Origin: Selaginella moellendorffii
Taxonomy: Eukaryota; Streptophyta; Lycopodiopsida; Selaginellales; Selaginellaceae
Length of the DNA: 64,000 nucleotides
Assembly: GCF_000143415.4 (NCBI RefSeq)
Contig: NW_003314317.1
Coordinates: 602,296 to 666,295 of the forward strand
Direction: 5' to 3'
Below, one piece after another: positions 42,029 through 53,083 of the stretch. Positions within the stretch are counted from its first letter, which is position 1; every line of letters starts with the position of its first letter. The notes beneath the pieces were generated by a model. It was not told the DNA's origin, ran no database searches, and was given only the letters and a program-made list of their open reading frames with translations. A program made the translations under genes and the position numbers.

Positions 42029-44431
42029 AAATGGAAGCGCTCAAGAGCGACGCGGAAATCCCGAAATCCAGTCTTTGGAGCTTGGGGGATAGCTCTCTCG
42101 TAAGCCTCGCCTTGTGGTCGATGGTAGCTGGAGGGATCCAGTTTGGATGGGCTCTCCAATTATCTCTCCTCACGCCTTACGTTCAGGTAGATTTTTTTTT
42201 CTTCTTTTGGTGTTCTTCTTCTTTCCTTTTCGTGTGTTCTAAGAAACGTTGTTTCTCCTAGACACTGGGAATTGGACACTCCTCTTCATCCTTCATATGG
42301 CTGTGTGGCCCTGTCACCGGGTTGATCGTAAGTCAATTACATACGTTTTCTTACGTACGTTTTCCACGTTTTTTTTCTTTATTTTTCTCTCAGGTCCAGC
42401 CATGCGTTGGTATCTGGAGCGATAGGTGTAGATCGAAATGGGGACGCAGAAGGCCTTTCATTTTTGTGGGAGCCCTGCTGGTTTGCGTTGCCGTAAGTTT
42501 TAGTTGTTTCTTTTTACTTTCTGGTGACGACATCTGATAAGTTGCTCCATTTCAGGTAGTTTTTATAGGATTTGCGGCGGACTTTGGTTATTTGTTGGGG
42601 GATCCGCATGTTGATTGTAAGTAAGTATGCCACGTAAAACGAGTACACTATCATCGTTACACAGAGAATTTCAGGTCACCGAAGATAGTAACGCGGCCAT
42701 GGGCCGTGGGAATTTTTGTACTCGGATTTTGGATGCTGGATGTAGCTAATAACACTGTACAGGTAAAAGTTTTTAGAGTTCATCTTGGCATTGACACAGT
42801 CTAAATTCCAGGCGCCTGCTCGAGCTCTATTAGCGGACTTAGCAGGTACTCGAAACATATAATTAAAGTTTTGTGCATTGTTCAACTTTCTCTTCTGGTT
42901 GTTCAGGTCCGACTCAGAGGAATTCTGCTAATGCCATCTTCTGCTCATGGATTGCTTTGGGTAACATTTTGGGCTTTGCTACTGGAGCGGGTGGACACTG
43001 GCATAGGTACATTAGGCTTTCGATCTGTTCAAACTGCTAAATGAAATATCTGTTCAGGTGGTTTCCCTTCTTGAAGAGTAAGGCATGCTATGAAGCGTGC
43101 GGAAATCTCAAGGCTGCTTATCTTTTAGCTGTGGTAAGTGATTTGAATTCCCGCATCTGCTAGATTTCTGGTGGAAACTTTTGTCGCAGATATTCTTGGC
43201 GTTTTGTACAGCGATGACATTGTGGTTCTCACATGAAGTTCCGCTTTTGCCGAAAGATGAAAGGAAAGAAGACTATGCACCTATATCTCGTGAAGATCGT
43301 AGCGGGAAAGAGCTTGAACTGACCGTTATTAATGGTTCTCGAGCTGATGACGGATTATCGAATGGCCATCACAACATAAATGGCAATCACGATAAAAATG
43401 CTGCGAAGGAAGAAAAAGTCGACGTAGTTGCGGGACCTGGAGCGGTTCTGGTGAATCTCTTGGTGGGCATGAGACAACTCCCAGAGGCAATGAAGAGCGT
43501 TTTGGTCGTCATGACGTTATCTTGGGTAAGAATCTCTTTTCTTCTAGTTGATTTCTAACTTTGTGGTTTCTCAGCTATCCTGGTTTCCTTTCTTCCTCTT
43601 TGATACGGATTGGATGGGCCGAGAAGTTTACAACGGTGATCCTTCTGGTGGTATTGACAAGGCGAAGAGCTATCAGAAAGGAGTTCAAGCCGGTGCCTTT
43701 GGATTGTTATTAAATTCGGTACGCATTTCTTTTCGTTTGTTTGTTGATAGTTCAACCGTGCGCGCAGGTTGTGTTGGGCGTCTCTTCGTTTCTCATTGAT
43801 CCTTTGTGTCGCTGGCTCGGGTCGAAAACGCTATGGGCTACAAGCAACTTCATCGTTTTCATCTGTATGGCCTCTACAGCAATTATCAGCGCGTCGGCAT
43901 ACCACCATTTCCAAGACTTCCATTCGATAAAGAATGGAGCTCTTGTGCTTTTTGCGGTTCTGGGATTTCCTCTTGCGGTGAGCTAGCTTTGCTCTCTAAA
44001 ATACTCGACTCAGATCTTGTTCGCAGGTAACTTACAGCGTACCATTTTCCATCACTGCTGAGTTGACGGCCGATACAGGGGGTGGTCAAGGTTGGTATCT
44101 TGATCCTTATTTTTCTCGATGAATATTAAGCGTTTTTTCTTCGTTGCAGGCTTGGCGATGGGAATTTTGAATCTCTCCGTTGTTATCCCGCAGGTCGGCA
44201 TTTCATTTCTTCTGCGTTGATTCACATTGTCTTCTCAACTTTCCTTTTTCTTTCCAGCTGGTAGTTGCCTTGGGAGCCGGGCCCTGGGACGCGGTTTTTG
44301 GAGGTGGCAACGAGCCAGCGTTCGTTCTGGCAGCCTTGTTCGCGCTGGTCGCTGGGATAATCGCCATAGCCTGGCTGCCCCAGCTCTCCAGAGAAGGCTA
44401 CCATCGCACAGAGCTACACGGCCTTGGATAA
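41941..44431 (+). CDS. SUT: Sucrose/H+ symporter (SUT/SUC family)
   Basis: Fourteen exons give 581 residues: 41941-42186, 42262-42327, 42394-42492, 42556-42620, 42675-42762, 42812-42845, 42907-43006, 43058-43133, 43190-43525, 43575-43718, 43768-43977, 44027-44090, 44150-44193, 44258-44431. All junctions are GT-AG and in phase. It is a twelve-helix major-facilitator protein loading sucrose across membranes with protons. Landmarks: '[19 protein letters not shown]', '[14 protein letters not shown]' (RxGRR loop), '[20 protein letters not shown]', '[19 protein letters not shown]', and the C-terminal half '[20 protein letters not shown]'. The central cytosolic loop is long (roughly residues 270-360). 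The start chosen is the ATG in frame with the family N-terminus. Confidence 0.95.
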
Positions 44432-44621
44432 GCATTTGAGTTTTCTTTCTTCGTTTTTACTTCCATTCGCTTGGGAAGCTCACCAAAGCTTGCTTCTGTG
44501 TCTGTGTTTATCGCAGCAGGAGCAAAGTGTACATAGCAGAAGAGAATAAAATCAAAAGCCAAGGCGATATAGGGTTCTTCTCTCTGGCCTCGTCTTACCA
44601 ATAGTAGGGAAAGAAGAAGGT

Positions 44622-45111
44622 ATGCCCGTGCTAACAATTCATACCAATGTGGTGCTCTTGGATGGAAGTTTGATGTCCTCGGTTGTGAGCAAGCTTAGTC
44701 ACGAAGTCGCTAAAACTACAGGCAAGCCCGAGTCTGTAAGTGGAGCTAGCTCTTTGGATTTTTCTCTCGGAGTTTTTTTGACGTCTTGTTCTACAGTACG
44801 TGATGGTGCTTCTTCATGGTGGTGTCACTCTAGCGTTTCAAGGGAGCCACGAGAGCGCTGCTGCGTATGGAGAATTGGTCTCGATTGGTGGGCTCTCCCC
44901 GGGAGTTAACCAGGATTTGTGCAAAGCCATAGCTCGGGTTTTGGAGGAGGAGCTAAAGGTGCCACCGTCGAGGTGCTACATCAAGTTTTACCAAGAACAG
45001 GCATGTGTTTTAAGAATCTGGTGCTCGGTTTCTTTGTTTCTCTTTGACGAAATTTTATCTTTCTAGGCCCAGTCCGAGCAAGCTTCCTGTCTACACGCAC
45101 TCCACCAGTAA
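44622..45111 (+). CDS. MIF / D-dopachrome tautomerase-like protein
   Basis: Three exons (44622-44735, 44797-45000, 45067-45111) give 120 residues, the usual size of the family. Pro2 directly after Met ('MPVLTIHTNV') is the catalytic base of MIF-type tautomerases. 'YVMVLLHGGVTLAFQGS', 'GGLSPGVNQDLCKAIARVL' and 'RCYIKFYQ' follow the trimer-forming beta-alpha-beta fold. Plant members (MDL proteins) are cytosolic or peroxisomal; this one ends in 'HALHQ' with no SKL-type peroxisome signal. Intron 2 has a GC donor (CAG|gcatgt); if unspliced, the frame would run on with an unrelated tail. It lies 190 bp downstream of the sucrose transporter on the same strand. Confidence 0.88.
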
Positions 45112-45389
45112 AAAAGAGAGAGATCCAATCTTTTGATCAGTCCATAGTCATTCTTTCACGGCTTACGCGTTTGATGATCACAGATCTTGCGAGACCAAAC
45201 GAACCGCAAAGATCTGTAAAGAGCTCCTGAGTTTTCTTGCGAGAGCTGACGATTTGATTCATGGAAGAAACAAAGAGCAAAAAGATGAACTTTTAACTAG
45301 ACGCGCGTGAGCCTACTTACGTACTAACTATACAAACCGCAAAAATTTCGAGAGAGCTCATCTTCCTTGAGAGTTGGGATTGGTCTTCT
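45112..45389. other. Convergent spacer
   Basis: 3' ends of the MIF-like gene (+) and Whirly (-) face each other here. No further gene. Confidence 0.5.
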
Positions 45390-46596
45390 CTACTTGTCCC
45401 ACTCTGGATCGATGTCGGACGGAGGCTGGACGAGGCTGCGGGGAGCGGTGGTGCCGGAGACCGAGGCGCCACTGGCGCCAGCCTCGTCGATCCCGTTCAC
45501 CTCAGTGGCGTAGTGCCAGCCCATGAGATAAGGGAGAGCGTACTAGAAAAGAGTGTTCCAAGATACTGTTAGTGTTGAGTGGAAGAACAATGGAAGAACA
45601 AGCAAGAACTACTTACATTGGCCGCGGAGCGAATGATGGCAAATTCACCCTTTGAGATTGGAATGTTGAGTCGTGCCTCGGCTTTCTCCACCTTGTTTGC
45701 CACAGCTACAGGCGCGATGGAAATGAGTTCCAGAGAACTGGAAAGAAGGATCTTTCAGTTACTTACTTAAACCGAAGAAGAATCCATTCCTGTCCGTGGT
45801 GGGTTCGATCTTGAGCGACTTTCTCACCATTCCAGCGTCACTGCAGTTCCAAATGTTTATCAGCAAAACCGAGATCTCTAGCTTTCAGAAGGAGAAAAAC
45901 AAGAGGAAGTCTTACGATTTTCCCATGTTTGGGTCGTGAAAGAACTCGAGAGATTCCGACGGGGTCAGTGCAAGGATCTGTCCGAGCTCGCTCACAGAGA
46001 GAGCGAAAAGCTGCAAGAACCTCATCAGTGGCTGACACCTGCGAAAGCGGGAACGAGACTACCTGCTTTTTTCCCCAGTCGTACTGACGCTGAGAGATGG
46101 ATGGCGCAAACTCCAGCATCACAGTCCCCTCTCGAGAGAGAATCGCGTCTCCAGACTAGAGGAAACAAAATAAGAAATCAACTAAGAACAAAGCTTCTCG
46201 GATCTTCTTACATCTGATATCTTGAAAGTCGGCTTGATGAGTCGCATGTTGAGCGCACACTTTCCTTTGTAGAACACATGATCGGCAAAGACTCGCCTTG
46301 GTCGGGTTTCTGAAACAAAAGAACCTGCTAACAAGCTGACGGCGAGTGCCGATAGTTTTTCACCTGTAGCCTCATGGGCTGCCATCGTAGCCATGCTCCG
46401 ACGAATGGAGACACCACCAAGCTCCAGCTTTGGCATGGAGAACGAAAACACACTTGGGAGCCTGGATAAAAAAGCGAAGCACTCGTAATACAAGAAAAGA
46501 GATAAAAGGAACCACGAACTTGGTGTAGCCCAGCACACTTTCCATTGCACCGCCGCAGGTGCCGCCCAAAACCTTCGTCCTCGCCACAGCCCACAT
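45390..46596 (-). CDS. WHY: Whirly single-stranded-DNA-binding protein
   Basis: Eight exons (46596-46520, 46461-46364, 46309-46212, 46155-46063, 46010-45916, 45840-45767, 45705-45617, 45542-45390) give about 258 residues. Whirly proteins bind single-stranded DNA in plastids or mitochondria and the nucleus, protecting organelle genomes. Landmarks: 'YKGKCALNM' (DNA-binding KGKAAL motif, here Cys and Asn variants), 'REGTVMLEFAP', 'QRQYDWGKKQLFALSVSELG', 'SLEFFHDPNMGKSDAG', 'PISKGEFAIIRSAANYALPY', and an acidic end with 'DPEWDK', matching the family's acidic/aromatic tail. The first exon junction is uncertain: in-frame joining needs an AA|gttcgt donor. An alternative start is the internal ATG of exon 2. 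The N-terminus is transit-peptide-like. Confidence 0.85.
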
Positions 46597-46792
46597 TCCT
46601 GCGTTAAAACCCTCAACCCAAAAATCCCTAGCATAAAGAAGTTAGCAAAACTAACCTGAGCTCAACTATGGAACTTTCAGTGAAGCGACTGGAGCCATAT
46701 GGCAATCACGTCAACGAGCCGTATCTCACACTGACACATATAAATCTCAGTGACTTCTGTTGTCTTTGACAAGGTTAATTGACTCGGGGAAG
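46597..46792 (+). promoter_or_regulatory. Short divergent spacer, Whirly / MLKL-like gene
   Basis: Only about 200 bp separate the two start codons. The part from about 46713 ('cgagccgtatctcacactga') onward is duplicated at 53440, so it belongs to the kinase gene's 5' region. An acceptor-like 'tttgacaag' lies just before the kinase frame. Confidence 0.45.
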
Positions 46793-49700
46793 ATGGAAAT
46801 GGCGCAAGAACTGCTGGACGGACCGCTGCACGAGATCAAAGAAACCAGTAAGTATGATTTCCACTTCAACACCCATCAGTGCCAGTACCTGCAAAGCCGA
46901 TGCTCCGTGGTCGAAGAATACGTGCGGCTTTGGCAGAGCTGCTCCGAGCTTGAGCCACTTCCCCTGGCCATGGAGGAGCTCCGTTGTATGCTGAACAGAG
47001 CCTTGCAGCTTCTCAAGCAGTGCCAGCACGAGGAATGGCTGTACCATGCTGCAGTCCGGCTCACTGATTCCAGAGCCTTTGCGGAGATCTGCTGGTGTCT
47101 CAGTAGATTGACGGCCTTGGTCAATGCTCACATGATCCATTCTGCCATGGATATTAGGAGTCCCAATGTACAGTGCCTCATGGCTATGCCTTACAAGCGC
47201 AAGCACATAGAGAACCTGCGTTCGGCAATGGAGGACCTGAGTCCCTGCACATCAAGAGACAGAAAGGAGCTCTTCGTGAGAGCAAATTCCATCGGAGAAA
47301 CTGACGGCAGGTATGGTCTGGCACAGTACCTTGTTGAGAAGCTGCTGTCAAGCGGAGGAGGAGCACTTCCTACCATTCAGGCCCTCGAACTCAAGACTCT
47401 GATAGGTGCGGGGGCATTTGGTTCCGTGTACAGGGCTGAATGGCTGGGGGCACCAGTTGCTGTGAAAGAGTTTAAGAGCGGTGATGCTTCATTCGACAAG
47501 GAGGTGAACATCCTGAAAGAACTTATTTCAGAACCGCACCCGAGCGTGCTCCAAATGATAGGATACTATCAGAAGGATGAGAAGGCTTACCTTGTCATGG
47601 AGCTGATGGAAAGAGATTTGGCCAACGTTATAAGGAAGACTCGAGGTTCGCTGCAACTTTTAACTTCTATAGACATCATGCTCCAGATTGCGAGCGGCAT
47701 GAGCTACCTCCATCAAAAGAATGTGGTTCATCGAGACCTCAAGCCTTCGAATATCCTGGTTAAGACACAGAACCATGCCTGCACCACCTGTTCCAACGTG
47801 AGGTTAACAGACTTCGGAGTCTCAAAGTCGAACTTTATAAGCTTTGCACCGGACTTGTCTTACCAGAGGGGGACGATCCAATACATGGCTCCAGAGATGC
47901 TGAGGGGTCAGAAGTACTCCAGAGAAGTTGACGTGTACAGCTTTGGAATTACTTGCTTCCAGATCCTGACTGGAACGCTGCCATTTCAGGACGATGGCAA
48001 GCAGCTGGTGGCAGATAAACTGGTCGAGACGATCGAAGATGGAAATAGGCCCGACCTTCCAACAGGCTGTCCACTGGAGCTGGTTGCTCTCCTCAACAGG
48101 TGCTGGAACAGGAATCCGAAAGATAGACCAACCTTCGAACACATATCCAGGATGCTGTGGTCGCTAAAAGAAAGGTTGCTTGGTGGCCACAACCTCGAAT
48201 CCAGCTTCACAGGCAGTGAGATGTCCAGTTGCAACGCTGCGGAAGAGCTCACACTCGCTGCAGGAGATATGATCTGCCAGATTTCAGTTGCTGCTCCGTT
48301 CACAAATTTTCACCAGTGCTACTTCTTGCAGTCGAGGTGCAAGCAGATTTCCAGCTACCGCGAATTTCCGAATAAGCTGCGCCTTCGTTCATGGTTTGCC
48401 GTTCAGATAAAGCTGGTGACTACCTTGAGAACTGCGTTGTCGCTGATAGAATCTTACAGTGAAGAGAGGTGGCTGCATACGGCGGTGCTGAAAGAGCATA
48501 ACCCGTGGGCGTTCAGAAAAGCTCTTGAAGATATCAACAGATGTGAAACCACACTGAGAGCCATAAACCCCGGCAACCACAGCGATAACGTGATGACGTT
48601 CCCCGCTGTTCCTGAGCAATATGCGGAAGATGATAAAAAGAGAATGGCGGAAAGCATTAAAGGCTTACTCGATGCATCGGACCGGGTGACGGTTAAGTTT
48701 GCAGAATATTTGGTTCAAAAAGCAGCTTTTGATTCAGTGTTACCATGCATCGATCCAGAGGAAATCGTACTGCTCAATTTCATAGGAATGTCAAACCATG
48801 GGACGATATTTGCAGCAAGATGGCTAGACGTACCTGTGATGGTGAAAGCCCTTGGAACAGGAAATGAAGCTGAAAAGCTCCTGAAGGAGCTTGACAAGCG
48901 GCACGCAGAACTTATAAACAGGCCCCATCCAAATGTAGTGCAAGTTATCGGCTACACAAGGCACGGGGAAAACCTGTTCGTGGTGACCGAGCGGGTCTCT
49001 GGAGGCGACTTCCGAGTGACAAAGTTCCCTCTTGTATTGACCATCGAGATCCTGCTTCAAGTTGCTCAAGGCGTGGCCTACTTGCACGAACATAACCGCG
49101 AGCTCTCGGACTTGAATACGCTGCTGGTGGACTTTGAAAAAGGCCACTTCGACGAATTCACCGGTGGCATCACTGTCAAAGTTCAGGCACAGTCCAACCT
49201 CAGAAAACGAGATGGACCAAATAGCTTGAGTACCTTGGCTGGAAGGTGGAAGCATCCGTTCCACTTCCCTCACGTGCCAGACGCGGACTGCGGGAAGATC
49301 GACGCGTACAAGTTTGGTATAGCCTGCGTAGAAATGATCACCGGACAAACCATCGGGGAAGAAATACTGCTCTCTGGAAAACTACCGCAACTCCCTCACG
49401 ATTGCACGGGAATCAAGGCTGTGATAGAGAAATGCCTGAGCTCGCAGCCTCCGGGCTTCCATCAAATCGTGGAACTCCTGCAATCAGCTCAACTTAGACT
49501 GGAGATTCCGCCTACAAGCGACATAGACTACCGACGGATGCTTCTGGACTCCAGCGCTCAAACTGGACTCAAGCTCGACATAACGGGAGACGCAGTAATT
49601 GGTGGCAAGCTCATTGCTGTTGGAAACGTAGAAAATGTGGGTAACAGGCTCTACCAGTGGATCCGTCAGCACAAAGATGGAACTATAGAGCGGTTGCGGC

Positions 49701-50218
49701 CATTTCTCGTGACGGAGTTGGACTCTGGGACACTGGAGTATGATCTAACAGCCGACGACTTCAACAAGGCGATCTCACTCACTTACGTGGATATGAACGA
49801 AAAGATCGAAGTTTCCGGCAGAGAAACCACGAACAGTCGATGGGTTTCCTATAGTGACACTATGAAGCGGGCGCTAAAGATGATATGGGGTGCTGGCGAG
49901 GCCAAGTTCAAGGTTTTGCAGCTAAGGGAAGAAGAAGGGAGCAAGAAGAGCTACCTGGTGATTAGACGGCCGCATTGCATGCTGGAGTGGAAGCGCTACT
50001 ACTTGAAAAGGATGGAGATCAAGATCGCGTTCACCTCCCCGGCGGCCGGCATCAAAATATCCGAGGAGAATCCGCAAATTTGCCAGCTGATCGATAACGG
50101 CGGCGCGGAGGCCTGCAAGATCCGATTCAAGAACGCGTTCGAGAGAGACTTGGCGGTGCTTACCTTCCGGCATTTCTTGCGCGCCTGTGAGAAGGGGAAG
50201 CGCTCGCGACGACGATGA
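46793..50218 (+). CDS. Tandem MLKL-like protein: two helical-bundle plus kinase modules, Ig-like C-terminus
   Basis: Intronless, 1141 residues. Module 1: helical region (about 1-150, 'NTHQCQYLQSRCSVVEEYV', 'LLKQCQHEEWLYHA') resembling the HeLo/DUF1221 bundle of plant MLKL proteins, then a kinase (about 200-460) with GAGAFGSVY (204-212), VAVK (Lys225), HRDLKPSN (313-320), DFG (340-342) and APE (366-368), so catalysis is plausible. Module 2: a second helical region (about 480-650, 'HQCYFLQSRCKQ', 'EERWLHTAV') and a kinase-like domain (about 660-910). There HRD is LSD, DFG is lost ('VKVQAQ') and APE is gone; the VMVK lysine remains. This is a pseudokinase. The C-terminus has 'ITGDAVIGGKLIAVG' and 'YDLTADDFNKAI', like the Ig-type repeats of AIR9, then a Lys/Arg-rich end. 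Plant MLKLs act in immune cell death; role inferred. The ATG at 46793 is the first in frame. Confidence 0.75.
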   Translation: MEMAQELLDGPLHEIKETSKYDFHFNTHQCQYLQSRCSVVEEYVRLWQSCSELEPLPLAMEELRCMLNRALQLLKQCQHEEWLYHAAVRLTDSRAFAEICWCLSRLTALVNAHMIHSAMDIRSPNVQCLMAMPYKRKHIENLRSAMEDLSPCTSRDRKELFVRANSIGETDGRYGLAQYLVEKLLSSGGGALPTIQALELKTLIGAGAFGSVYRAEWLGAPVAVKEFKSGDASFDKEVNILKELISEPHPSVLQMIGYYQKDEKAYLVMELMERDLANVIRKTRGSLQLLTSIDIMLQIASGMSYLHQKNVVHRDLKPSNILVKTQNHACTTCSNVRLTDFGVSKSNFISFAPDLSYQRGTIQYMAPEMLRGQKYSREVDVYSFGITCFQILTGTLPFQDDGKQLVADKLVETIEDGNRPDLPTGCPLELVALLNRCWNRNPKDRPTFEHISRMLWSLKERLLGGHNLESSFTGSEMSSCNAAEELTLAAGDMICQISVAAPFTNFHQCYFLQSRCKQISSYREFPNKLRLRSWFAVQIKLVTTLRTALSLIESYSEERWLHTAVLKEHNPWAFRKALEDINRCETTLRAINPGNHSDNVMTFPAVPEQYAEDDKKRMAESIKGLLDASDRVTVKFAEYLVQKAAFDSVLPCIDPEEIVLLNFIGMSNHGTIFAARWLDVPVMVKALGTGNEAEKLLKELDKRHAELINRPHPNVVQVIGYTRHGENLFVVTERVSGGDFRVTKFPLVLTIEILLQVAQGVAYLHEHNRELSDLNTLLVDFEKGHFDEFTGGITVKVQAQSNLRKRDGPNSLSTLAGRWKHPFHFPHVPDADCGKIDAYKFGIACVEMITGQTIGEEILLSGKLPQLPHDCTGIKAVIEKCLSSQPPGFHQIVELLQSAQLRLEIPPTSDIDYRRMLLDSSAQTGLKLDITGDAVIGGKLIAVGNVENVGNRLYQWIRQHKDGTIERLRPFLVTELDSGTLEYDLTADDFNKAISLTYVDMNEKIEVSGRETTNSRWVSYSDTMKRALKMIWGAGEAKFKVLQLREEEGSKKSYLVIRRPHCMLEWKRYYLKRMEIKIAFTSPAAGIKISEENPQICQLIDNGGAEACKIRFKNAFERDLAVLTFRHFLRACEKGKRSRRR

Positions 50219-50479
50219 CATCCAAAATGCTGTGAGTCAACGGCGCGCGCCGGTGATTTCTTGCTGGAAATCGAAGTAGAAATGAAGAACCCTATATGTA
50301 CAAAAGAGAAAGGTGCAAGTCTCGAACCGGCGACTTTTGCTAAAGTGGCAGGTTTTTCATATTTCCCGCCCTTGGGAAGCTAGTATTTCGTGAGCGAGTT
50401 TGTTGGTCTCGGGATCGGGTAGTTTTAGAATTTTTTCTTCGTTGTGGGCAGCAGAAGACTTGAAACGATGGATGCATCC
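50219..50479. other. 3' flank of the MLKL-like gene
   Basis: No further coding feature. Confidence 0.4.
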
Positions 50480-50640
50480 ATTAAAAACCATGATGAGAAG
50501 CTGACGGCAAATTCCCGATATTTTTCTACCTGTAGGTTCATGGCCTCCAGTCGAAACCACCAAGCTCCAGCTTTACCATGGCACATGAAAACGCACCTGG
50601 ATAAAAAAAAGTAAAACACTCGTTAGGAGAGAAATACCTA
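50480..50640 (-). pseudogene. Whirly gene fragment (exon 2 and flanking introns)
   Basis: Matches 46330-46540 in the same orientation: 'agaagctgacggc', 'ttttctacctgtag', 'caccaagctccagctt', 'cctggataaaaaa' and 'aacactcgt'. The start-codon-like ATG of the exon survives but the frame does not. Confidence 0.75.
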
Positions 50641-51296
50641 GAATAAAAGAGATAGTACCCTCAGGAGCAGGGAATAAATTTCAGGAAAATAGGGAATTTT
50701 TTCTGACATTTATCACTTGAACTATAAGTGTCAAATGACATTATCATAGAAACAAGTGACATTTTTTCATATAATGTTTGCTTAATGCCTTGTTCTTGAA
50801 GCCACACCCAAAAAAGATTGTGACCATTAAATTGTCAATCCTCCCATATGTGCATCCAATGTCTTAGACTCTCTAGGTTGACCCAATTTTGATTGAGGTT
50901 TTCTGGCACCCACCAAAAAGCATATTTTTACATGGTATAAAGATTATCTTGTGTAAGGAAAACCTCTTCATATCCAACCATTCTAGGTCACAGCTTATCT
51001 TGAAAATCCTGCTAACATGGGGGAGCAAGGAGCGGGAGAAATTGGGATTGAGCAAGAGTATGGAAGAAATCAAGTGGAGTGTAGAGGAAGGAGTGAAACA
51101 CCAAAGTGCATAGTTTTATACTTCTCAATTTGCATTTGCACTAGAAGACTATACTCCCTTAACTAAATTTTCTATTGGCATCTGGCATACATATTCCTTT
51201 TTTAGAATATTATTTATGAACATACTTGTGATCTAACAGTTAAAATTTTAGAACTTCAACTTTATAATGACACTCCAATCCAAAATGAATTTTCTT

Positions 51297-51300
<4 letters not shown>
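50641..51300. other. AT-rich spacer, no gene seen
   Basis: No supported feature; frames at 50873-51113 have no family signature. Confidence 0.4.

Positions 51301-51334
<34 letters not shown>
51301..51334. repeat. (TC)n microsatellite
   Basis: Seventeen TC units followed by a short (GT)n. Confidence 0.95.
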
Positions 51335-51337
<3 letters not shown>

Positions 51338-51423
51338 TGTGTGGAGCGAGTTCCATGTCCCTGTATGTGTCGAGAAATCAGTTCCTGCTCAACTGGGCAC
51401 TGATCCGCTGTGTCTCTGTTTTA

Positions 51424-51535
51424 CAGCAGAAAGCGGGAGGTGGCCGGCACAAAGGTGACGCCGTCGGGGGCATTTGGCAAGAAGATGACCATGGACGACC
51501 TGGATCATAAATACGAGGATGATTGTGTCTTTTAG
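51424..51535 (+). other. Possible orphan 3' terminal exon
   Basis: After an acceptor-like 'ctctgttttacag' there is a protein-like frame ending 'MTMDDLDHKYEDDCVF' and a TAG at 51533-51535. No upstream exon was found and I do not recognise the family. It may be a captured gene fragment, like the Kelch exon downstream. Confidence 0.25.
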
Positions 51536-52960
51536 GGCAGGAGAGAGCAACAGTCGATGACAACAGCAGGAAGACAAAATCTTTATCTCTGGATCTCGCA
51601 CTGGTGTAATGAACGCAAGGTGACAGGCATTAGCAAACGGCTACTTTCAAATTGCATATGCAAGTGAACAGGAATTGAACAAGTGAACAATTTTCTGCTT
51701 TGTCTAATCACACTGAAGCATCGGTTGCTGATATTAATGGAATACTTGCATGCTCTGAAAACTCCAAGCTTTAATTGGCCGCACTCTGTATCTGCACCAT
51801 TAGCGTGGTGATGGAATATTCCAGCCGAAATATTTTCTAGGTATTTCTAGAATTAACTGCGATACTATAAAATTTAGTTTGTTTGCAGTTATCATCTCTT
51901 GAAGGAAATGCTCGCGATAACAGCTTTTGCATGGACTCCACAAAGATCACCAAGACTGGAATAGTGTCCTCCGTTCAAAGCCACACATGAAAACCTCACA
52001 CTGACCTTTTGAGAAAGGAGCACCTAACATACCACCACCACCTCTTCAATCTTTAGACTTGGCCTGTTACCTTACAAAGCAGTGTTTTTTACTTGTAAGA
52101 ATTAGATATTTGTTTTGTTTTTTAAGTTGTACAACCTTTTTTTTTGGAAATGCTGCCAGACATTCTTTGTCTTCCTTAGTAACTATGTTAGCAAATGTTG
52201 TGACTTAGTTACGAGGCAATGCAGATAAGGAAAGTCATTTGACAGTGTTTGAAAGCCATTGAAACCATTTCAGCTGAATTCACTTTCATCTCTTTTTTTC
52301 AAGAAGAGTTCTATCTTGTTTGCTTTTCGAGTGCTTGGACCATATCACTGCCTTGCACAATACAAATTTATTTCACTGCTGATCATATGTTTAGAAGCTG
52401 CAGATCTCATTTTTCTTATACATGTGTCCATCTTTTCTGCTTATTTCTCCGATTGCATCGTGCTTCACTTGACCTAAAAAGGCCAAGTTGAAATGTTTAT
52501 ATATTACTAGGGACAAGCAAAACTACAAACACCAACGTTGGGACAAGCACAGTCTCGACTTGAGAATTTCCCAGCCACTAGAGCTGTTTGACTTTCTCAG
52601 TTTGATCCTGTAAGAAGATCCAATTTTGAGTTTAATTATGTGATCTTTTGGGTATGAGGTCTCTTGCAAATTGGATTTTGTATTGTGGGGTTTTAGAGAC
52701 TGCCACGTCCATAGTGCGCACACAATGGCAACTTTGAATTGGGAGGAAAGTTCGGGATTGCATTTTTGAACTTGAGGTTAGAGCAGAGAAGGAGTTTATT
52801 GAAGTGGAGGCTAGAAACAGTTGGTGAGTATGTTATTGCTATTTCTGTGCCACAAGATTGCTGCTGTTGCCATAGATTTCTTGAAGGCAATGACATAGAA
52901 GCAATGTAAGTCATTTGATCTTGGTTGTTTGTATCTTTTGTTAGATCTTTCACTTTCAGA
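51536..52960. other. Intergenic, no supported gene
   Basis: AT-rich on both strands. Open frames at 52249-52491 and 52523-53014 lack motifs and splice context. Confidence 0.4.
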
Positions 52961-52969
52961 GGACCGCCT

Positions 52970-53083
52970 CCATCTCCTGGTGCCGACCACGCTGCAGCGG
53001 TCTATGCTGGTCATTACCTGTACATATTCGGGGATGGCTCACATTCCAGTTGCTTCAGTGACTCGCATTTTGAACTTGAAAAC
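52970..53083 (+). pseudogene. Orphan Kelch-repeat exon
   Basis: A single Kelch motif ('GPPPSPGADHAAAVYAGHYL', then 'YIFGDGSHSSCF') lies between an acceptor 'tttcactttcag' and a donor 'gtatgc'. The sequence is like Kelch repeats in plant acyl-CoA-binding-domain proteins; 'GDGS' replaces the usual 'GGGS'. No neighbouring Kelch exons were found within 1 kb, so this is a captured or left-over exon. Confidence 0.55.

Noticed and set aside
46760-46792. Eleven extra residues at the start of the MLKL-like protein
   Set aside because: That frame opens with TTG; the first ATG is at 46793. A spliced upstream exon remains possible but none was found.
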